Shown here: positions 17,090-20,439 of the stretch, piece after piece
How positions within the stretch are numbered: position 1 is the stretch's first letter
Layout of the letters: each line of letters starts with the position of its first letter
NCBI GenBank assembly: GCA_003646055.1
Contig: QNDZ01000008.1
Span: 1 to 20,439, forward strand
Length of the DNA: 20,439 nt
Origin: a bacterium
Lineage (GTDB): Bacteria > Hydrothermota > UBA3072 > B12-G15
Direction of reading: 5' to 3'
Made by a program: the position numbers and the translations under genes
Notes under the pieces: generated by a model
Seen by the model: the letters and a program-made list of their open reading frames with translations, nothing else
Database searches by the model: none
Told to the model about the DNA's origin: nothing

Positions 17090-18164
17090 ATTTGTAATAT
17101 GCACTGCAACTCCCTTCGCTTGATACCATACAGGCACCAACTGGATTTTCAGGTGTGCACACCTTCCCAAACAACGGGCACTCAGGTGGAAGGACAAGCC
17201 CTTTAAGTACCTCACCACATCTACAGCCTGGATACTCCACAGGTTCTTCAATCTCTATTTCAACCTTTCTTCTTATGTCAAAATCCATGTAATCAGGGGC
17301 TAAATCAAGTCCACTATCTGGTATCACTCCTATTCCCCTCCACTCAGAATCACATGGGACAAAGACCTCTTTCATGATTGCCTTTGCCACTATATTGCCT
17401 TCTGGCCTCACAGACCGCAGGTATGTATTCTCAACAGATGGCTTGCCCTCTTTAATCTGTCTCAGGATGGAAATAAAACCCATCAAGATATCAGCGGGTT
17501 CAAATCCACTTACAGCACATGGAATCCCATAATCTTCAGGGATAAATCTGTACTCATTACTCCCCACAATGGTTGATACATGACCGGGGAGTAAAAAGCC
17601 ATCTATCTTTACCTCAGGGTCGTCTATCAAGGCCTTTAATGCCTGTGGCATTGTCTTATTCCCTGGAAGAATATAGAAGTTCTTTAACCCAAGTTTTTTT
17701 GCTTCCTTCACTGTGGCTGCAATACCAGGTGCTGTTGTTTCAAAACCCACTGCAAGAAAAACGAATGTCCTGTCCTTTTCATTTTCAGCCATCTTCAGGG
17801 CATCCATGGGAGAATAAACCACACGGATGTCGGCACCACTGGCATTTTCCTTTTCCAGAGAGGAACGAGAACCAGGAACACGCATCATATCCCCGAAGGT
17901 TGTGATGACAAAACCTTCCATTCTGGCAAGGGCAATTGCCATGTCAAGGTATTCATTCGGGGTAACACACACAGGGCATCCAGGGCCTGAAACATGTTTC
18001 ACATTTTCTGGTAAAACACGGTGAAGCCCAAACCGGTGTATGGATACAGTATGGGTACCACAAACCTCCATTATGTTCACAGGGGTTGCGAAGGAGAAAT
18101 TTTGAAGTTTTTCAACAAGTTCTCTTATAACAGTTGAATCCCGAAATTCATCAACAAATTTCAA
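17082..18164 (-). CDS. hypD: [NiFe]-hydrogenase maturation protein HypD
   Basis: A 360-residue iron-sulfur protein that with HypC forms the scaffold where the Fe(CN)2CO unit is assembled. Conserved cysteines are present: Cys35 (MEVCGTHT), Cys63 and Cys66 (GPGCPVC), and a C-terminal set (YPGCRCGEVL, PECPLFGKVC, ACMVS, GSCSAYY) holding the [4Fe-4S] cluster. GFETTAPG and LPGHVSTIVG are also typical. Length is normal. The start is a TTG at 18164 overlapping the hypC stop (TTGA), with AGGAGG about ten bases upstream. This start is consistent with family length. Confidence 0.95.
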   Translation of the reverse strand: MKFVDEFRDSTVIRELVEKLQNFSFATPVNIMEVCGTHTVSIHRFGLHRVLPENVKHVSGPGCPVCVTPNEYLDMAIALARMEGFVITTFGDMMRVPGSRSSLEKENASGADIRVVYSPMDALKMAENEKDRTFVFLAVGFETTAPGIAATVKEAKKLGLKNFYILPGNKTMPQALKALIDDPEVKIDGFLLPGHVSTIVGSNEYRFIPEDYGIPCAVSGFEPADILMGFISILRQIKEGKPSVENTYLRSVRPEGNIVAKAIMKEVFVPCDSEWRGIGVIPDSGLDLAPDYMDFDIRRKVEIEIEEPVEYPGCRCGEVLKGLVLPPECPLFGKVCTPENPVGACMVSSEGSCSAYYKYG

Positions 18165-18376
18165 ATTATGCCTGCCTCCTGAAGCATCTTCAATGTTTCA
18201 AGTGCATCCTTCTCATCAAGTTTCTGGATGGCAAAACCAGCATGGACAATCACATAATCCCCTACCTTTGCTTCAGGAAGAAGTTTGAGGGAGACCTCCC
18301 TTTTTGAACCAGAAAACTCACATAAGGCACTATCACCTTTCACTTCTACAATCTTCATAGGAACACCAAGGCACAT
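18161..18376 (-). CDS. hypC: [NiFe]-hydrogenase maturation chaperone HypC
   Basis: A 71-residue HypC/HybG-type chaperone. It begins MCLGVPMKIVE; after Met removal, Cys2 binds the iron precursor together with HypD. The conserved GDYVIVHAGFAIQKLD segment with its His is present. The ATG at 18376 is chosen over an upstream in-frame start at 18424 because GGAGG sits five bases before it and because the N-terminal Cys is required for function. It is the first gene of hypC-hypD-hypE-hypA, all on the minus strand with overlapping ends. Confidence 0.94.
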   Translation of the reverse strand: MCLGVPMKIVEVKGDSALCEFSGSKREVSLKLLPEAKVGDYVIVHAGFAIQKLDEKDALETLKMLQEAGII

Positions 18377-18396
18377 ACCATCCTCCGTTTTTCTGT

Positions 18397-18424
18397 AAAC
18401 TAATACCATTACGGGAAAAGTCAA
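18397..18424 (-). promoter_or_regulatory. Candidate promoter of the hyp operon
   Basis: On the minus strand TTGACT (18424-18419) is followed after 16 bases by TAGTTT (18402-18397), giving a start near 18390 and a short leader containing GGAGG before the hypC ATG. The -10 is weak. A TATATTAT stretch further upstream (about 18460) is an alternative -10 without a good -35. Otherwise the 205-base gap to the upstream gene shows no clear terminator. Confidence 0.35.
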
Positions 18425-18581
18425 GTTAAATGTTGTCGTTACAACTAAACGGTGATAATATAAGCTGTTCCTTAAAACAAATTCATTGTGCTTAAAGAGA
18501 AAGACCTTTTTAGATATTGTTTTATCCTGAAGAAAAATTGAAATATTGAATTTTTCCTTTAGCCTGATAACCTGAGAATTC

Positions 18582-20439
18582 TTATTTATTTATCTTTGTT
18601 CTATCATCCTTCGTATCAATTTCATTATAATCAATTGAGTCTGGCTCATATCTCCTGATAATCGTGTTGTTGTCTGTATTCTCATAAGAATAAATATATC
18701 CATCATGACCGAGAACAGGTTTTTCCTTGATAGTTAACCTTATTCTATTCTTAAACCCTCCTGTAGAATCAAACTTCAATATTTCTGAGAATAAATGCTC
18801 TTCTACATGGTCATAAAATTTTACATATATCCAGATATTATTGCTTTTATCTACACCAAGATTTTTAATTGTGTAAAGTGTATCTAAATAATAATACTTG
18901 AATCGTCTAATCGTTTTTTTACCCTTCACAATTTCTATTCCTTTCTTCATTTTATATGGGTCTATGTCTTTATAAACAATATAGGGAATTATTTTTACAT
19001 TTTTATTCTTTAGGGCAAATCCTTTTATTTCAGCATTTGTAAACCGACAACCTCCCGGATGCTCCTGCTTAAACCACTTTCCATCATACCTATAATATAG
19101 ATAGCCATCGTCACTTATTCTGATTTTACTTATGTCTACACCTTCTTTTCTTATTACATCCCCAATGCATATAGATTCCTTGGATCTTTTTAGTATATGT
19201 GAAGAAAGAACACGCTCCCAATGATTAATATTTTCCCAAGCAGAATTAAATCTGTAAAAACCCCATTTTCTTTTAAAATCTATATTATTGGATCTACAAC
19301 CCTTGTCATATATTTCAACACCTTCTACATACACCCAGTATTGCTCCAACAGGTCTTTCCCAAGATAGAGGGATTTCAATAGATAGAAGTATTTGTCATC
19401 ATCTTGATATCCTCTCCACTTTGCAATTAACCGATTTTCTTCCATCAACCTGAATCTAACAGCATATACTTTCTCAACGGGTGGTAATATCCTGAACAAA
19501 TAAACATCCACATCACCATCTAAATTATTGAATGGAGCTGAAGATTTCCATTTACCTGATACCTTGTAGTCAATCTTCCCCGAATCATCCACCCACATAT
19601 CTTCTATCAAAAAATTTAACTTAGCAATAACTCTTGGAATATACTTAATCCTGCTGTACTTCCAGATCCGATATTTCATATATTTGTAATCAATCTCATC
19701 CAAATAGATATTGCCTTCAAAATCTACAAAAACAGTACCAAAAGTACAATTGAGTAATTCATCCTTCTCTTCAAGTTTAACAGTATCAGGGAAAGACAAC
19801 ACACCCAAAAAATTACCATTTCTGTCATTTATCCTACATCCATATAATTCGCCACCTGAAGTATCTAAGACAGTTAGAAAATATTTATTTTCATAACTGT
19901 CAAACTTGTTGGTTAATTTCAATCTCCATACTTCAAATTTAAATGTTTCTCCAGGTTCAATGCTTACCTTTTTTACAGGGACTCCATCTTTCATAGAAAT
20001 ATCTATAACTTCTTTTGATATAACAAAATGGTTTCTTTTATAAAATCTCCCAGAAGGGCTGATCAATTTAGAAGGAAGTTCTCTCAGGAATTTTCCTTCC
20101 CCATTAAATAGATATATCCTCTTGTTACTCCGATTAAATATCCCGAAACTACCATTCCGAAGAAAGAAAAGCCCACCGTATTTTCTTTCTTTATCTCCCC
20201 TTCTCAAAAATCCTCGTAACAATCTGCCTTTTTTATCAATAATTTTAAATATATACCTGCCTATACCATCATATAAGATAATATTGTCATTTTCTCCAGG
20301 GAAAGCAATAATAGGCAAACTTTCCTCATAGTTTTTGTTAGTCAGTGAAACAAATGTATCCCAGTAAGCGGGTGATATCACAGAAGCCATTGGCCCTTTC
20401 AGAATTACTATGCGTGGAATCCCCCAGTATGCATCATTA
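18582..20439 (-). CDS. Partial AT-rich protein of unknown function, propeller-like
   Basis: The visible part is about 618 codons and the frame has no stop up to the right edge, so the N-terminus lies outside. A Met at 20390 is probably internal: the 16 codons before it read as protein (NDAYWGIPRIVILKG) and no ribosome site precedes it. I do not recognise a family. The sequence is rich in Tyr, Lys, Asp and Ile, with recurring short strands such as YIFKIIDKKGRLLRG, RIYLFNGEGKFLREL and NIYLDEIDYKYMKY, and a late HDGYIYSYENTDNN. These resemble six-bladed beta-propeller or NHL-like repeats found in secreted FCB and candidate-phylum proteins; this is an inference from pattern only. No catalytic motif is seen. 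G+C is clearly lower than in the hyp genes next to it. Confidence 0.8.
   Translation of the reverse strand, partial: NDAYWGIPRIVILKGPMASVISPAYWDTFVSLTNKNYEESLPIIAFPGENDNIILYDGIGRYIFKIIDKKGRLLRGFLRRGDKERKYGGLFFLRNGSFGIFNRSNKRIYLFNGEGKFLRELPSKLISPSGRFYKRNHFVISKEVIDISMKDGVPVKKVSIEPGETFKFEVWRLKLTNKFDSYENKYFLTVLDTSGGELYGCRINDRNGNFLGVLSFPDTVKLEEKDELLNCTFGTVFVDFEGNIYLDEIDYKYMKYRIWKYSRIKYIPRVIAKLNFLIEDMWVDDSGKIDYKVSGKWKSSAPFNNLDGDVDVYLFRILPPVEKVYAVRFRLMEENRLIAKWRGYQDDDKYFYLLKSLYLGKDLLEQYWVYVEGVEIYDKGCRSNNIDFKRKWGFYRFNSAWENINHWERVLSSHILKRSKESICIGDVIRKEGVDISKIRISDDGYLYYRYDGKWFKQEHPGGCRFTNAEIKGFALKNKNVKIIPYIVYKDIDPYKMKKGIEIVKGKKTIRRFKYYYLDTLYTIKNLGVDKSNNIWIYVKFYDHVEEHLFSEILKFDSTGGFKNRIRLTIKEKPVLGHDGYIYSYENTDNNTIIRRYEPDSIDYNEIDTKDDRTKINK

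Noticed and set aside
17090..17251. 54-codon N-terminal extension of hypE
   Set aside because: It overlaps hypD in another frame, has no family similarity, and the ATG at 17089 gives the canonical HypE start.
18377..18424. 16-codon N-terminal extension of hypC
   Set aside because: HypC must begin Met-Cys for its function and the GGAGG site fits only the ATG at 18376.

Overview
The window looks like chromosome from a diderm (outer-membrane) bacterium of moderate-to-low G+C, judged by eye at about 40-45% in the centre and lower at both ends. A TonB-dependent receptor shows the outer membrane. Its N-terminal carboxypeptidase-regulatory-like domain is most common in the FCB group and allied candidate phyla. 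The Lys/Glu-rich proteins and tightly overlapping genes would suit a WOR-3/Hydrothermae-like or other FCB-related thermophile, but that placement is a low-confidence inference. No rRNA, tRNA or CRISPR array was seen.

Layout. (1) 28-1941, minus: an orphan soluble hybrid histidine kinase (PAS-PAS-HisKA-HATPase-REC) behind its own promoter. (2) 2114-6921, minus: a five-gene operon in which every junction overlaps, in transcription order TonB receptor, metal-binding protein, ABC ATPase, ABC-3 permease, small SAM methyltransferase. It is a complete outer-to-inner-membrane metal import route with a methyltransferase added at the end. (3) 7098-8453, plus: NADP-type glutamate dehydrogenase, divergent from the metal operon and closed by a strong hairpin. 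(4) 8500-9489: a REP-associated tyrosine transposase (RAYT) element bounded by a perfect 34-bp inverted repeat. The right repeat encodes the last residues and stop codon of the transposase, and the transposase mRNA is probably leaderless. (5) 9506-15664, plus: pyrimidine-nucleoside phosphorylase, a 1340-residue soluble-adenylyl-cyclase-like protein (two cyclase domains, AAA ATPase, TPR array) and a YhcC-type radical SAM protein, each overlapping the next. (6) 15768-18376, minus: hypC-hypD-hypE-hypA, four [NiFe]-hydrogenase maturation genes, without hypB, hypF or any hydrogenase subunit in view. (7) 18582 to the right edge, minus: an AT-rich, lineage-specific gene with propeller-like sequence, open at the window edge and therefore partial.

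How it fits together. The metal operon would bring a divalent metal across both membranes, and HypA is a nickel/zinc protein, so a link between metal uptake and hydrogenase maturation is possible but not shown. The RAYT element sits exactly between the glutamate dehydrogenase terminator and the phosphorylase-cyclase-radical SAM operon, so it may now supply that operon's promoter and leader. The items most worth a second look are the RAYT element with its terminal repeats, the split active site of the cyclase, the possible G-quadruplex over the phosphorylase start, and the methyltransferase in the metal operon.
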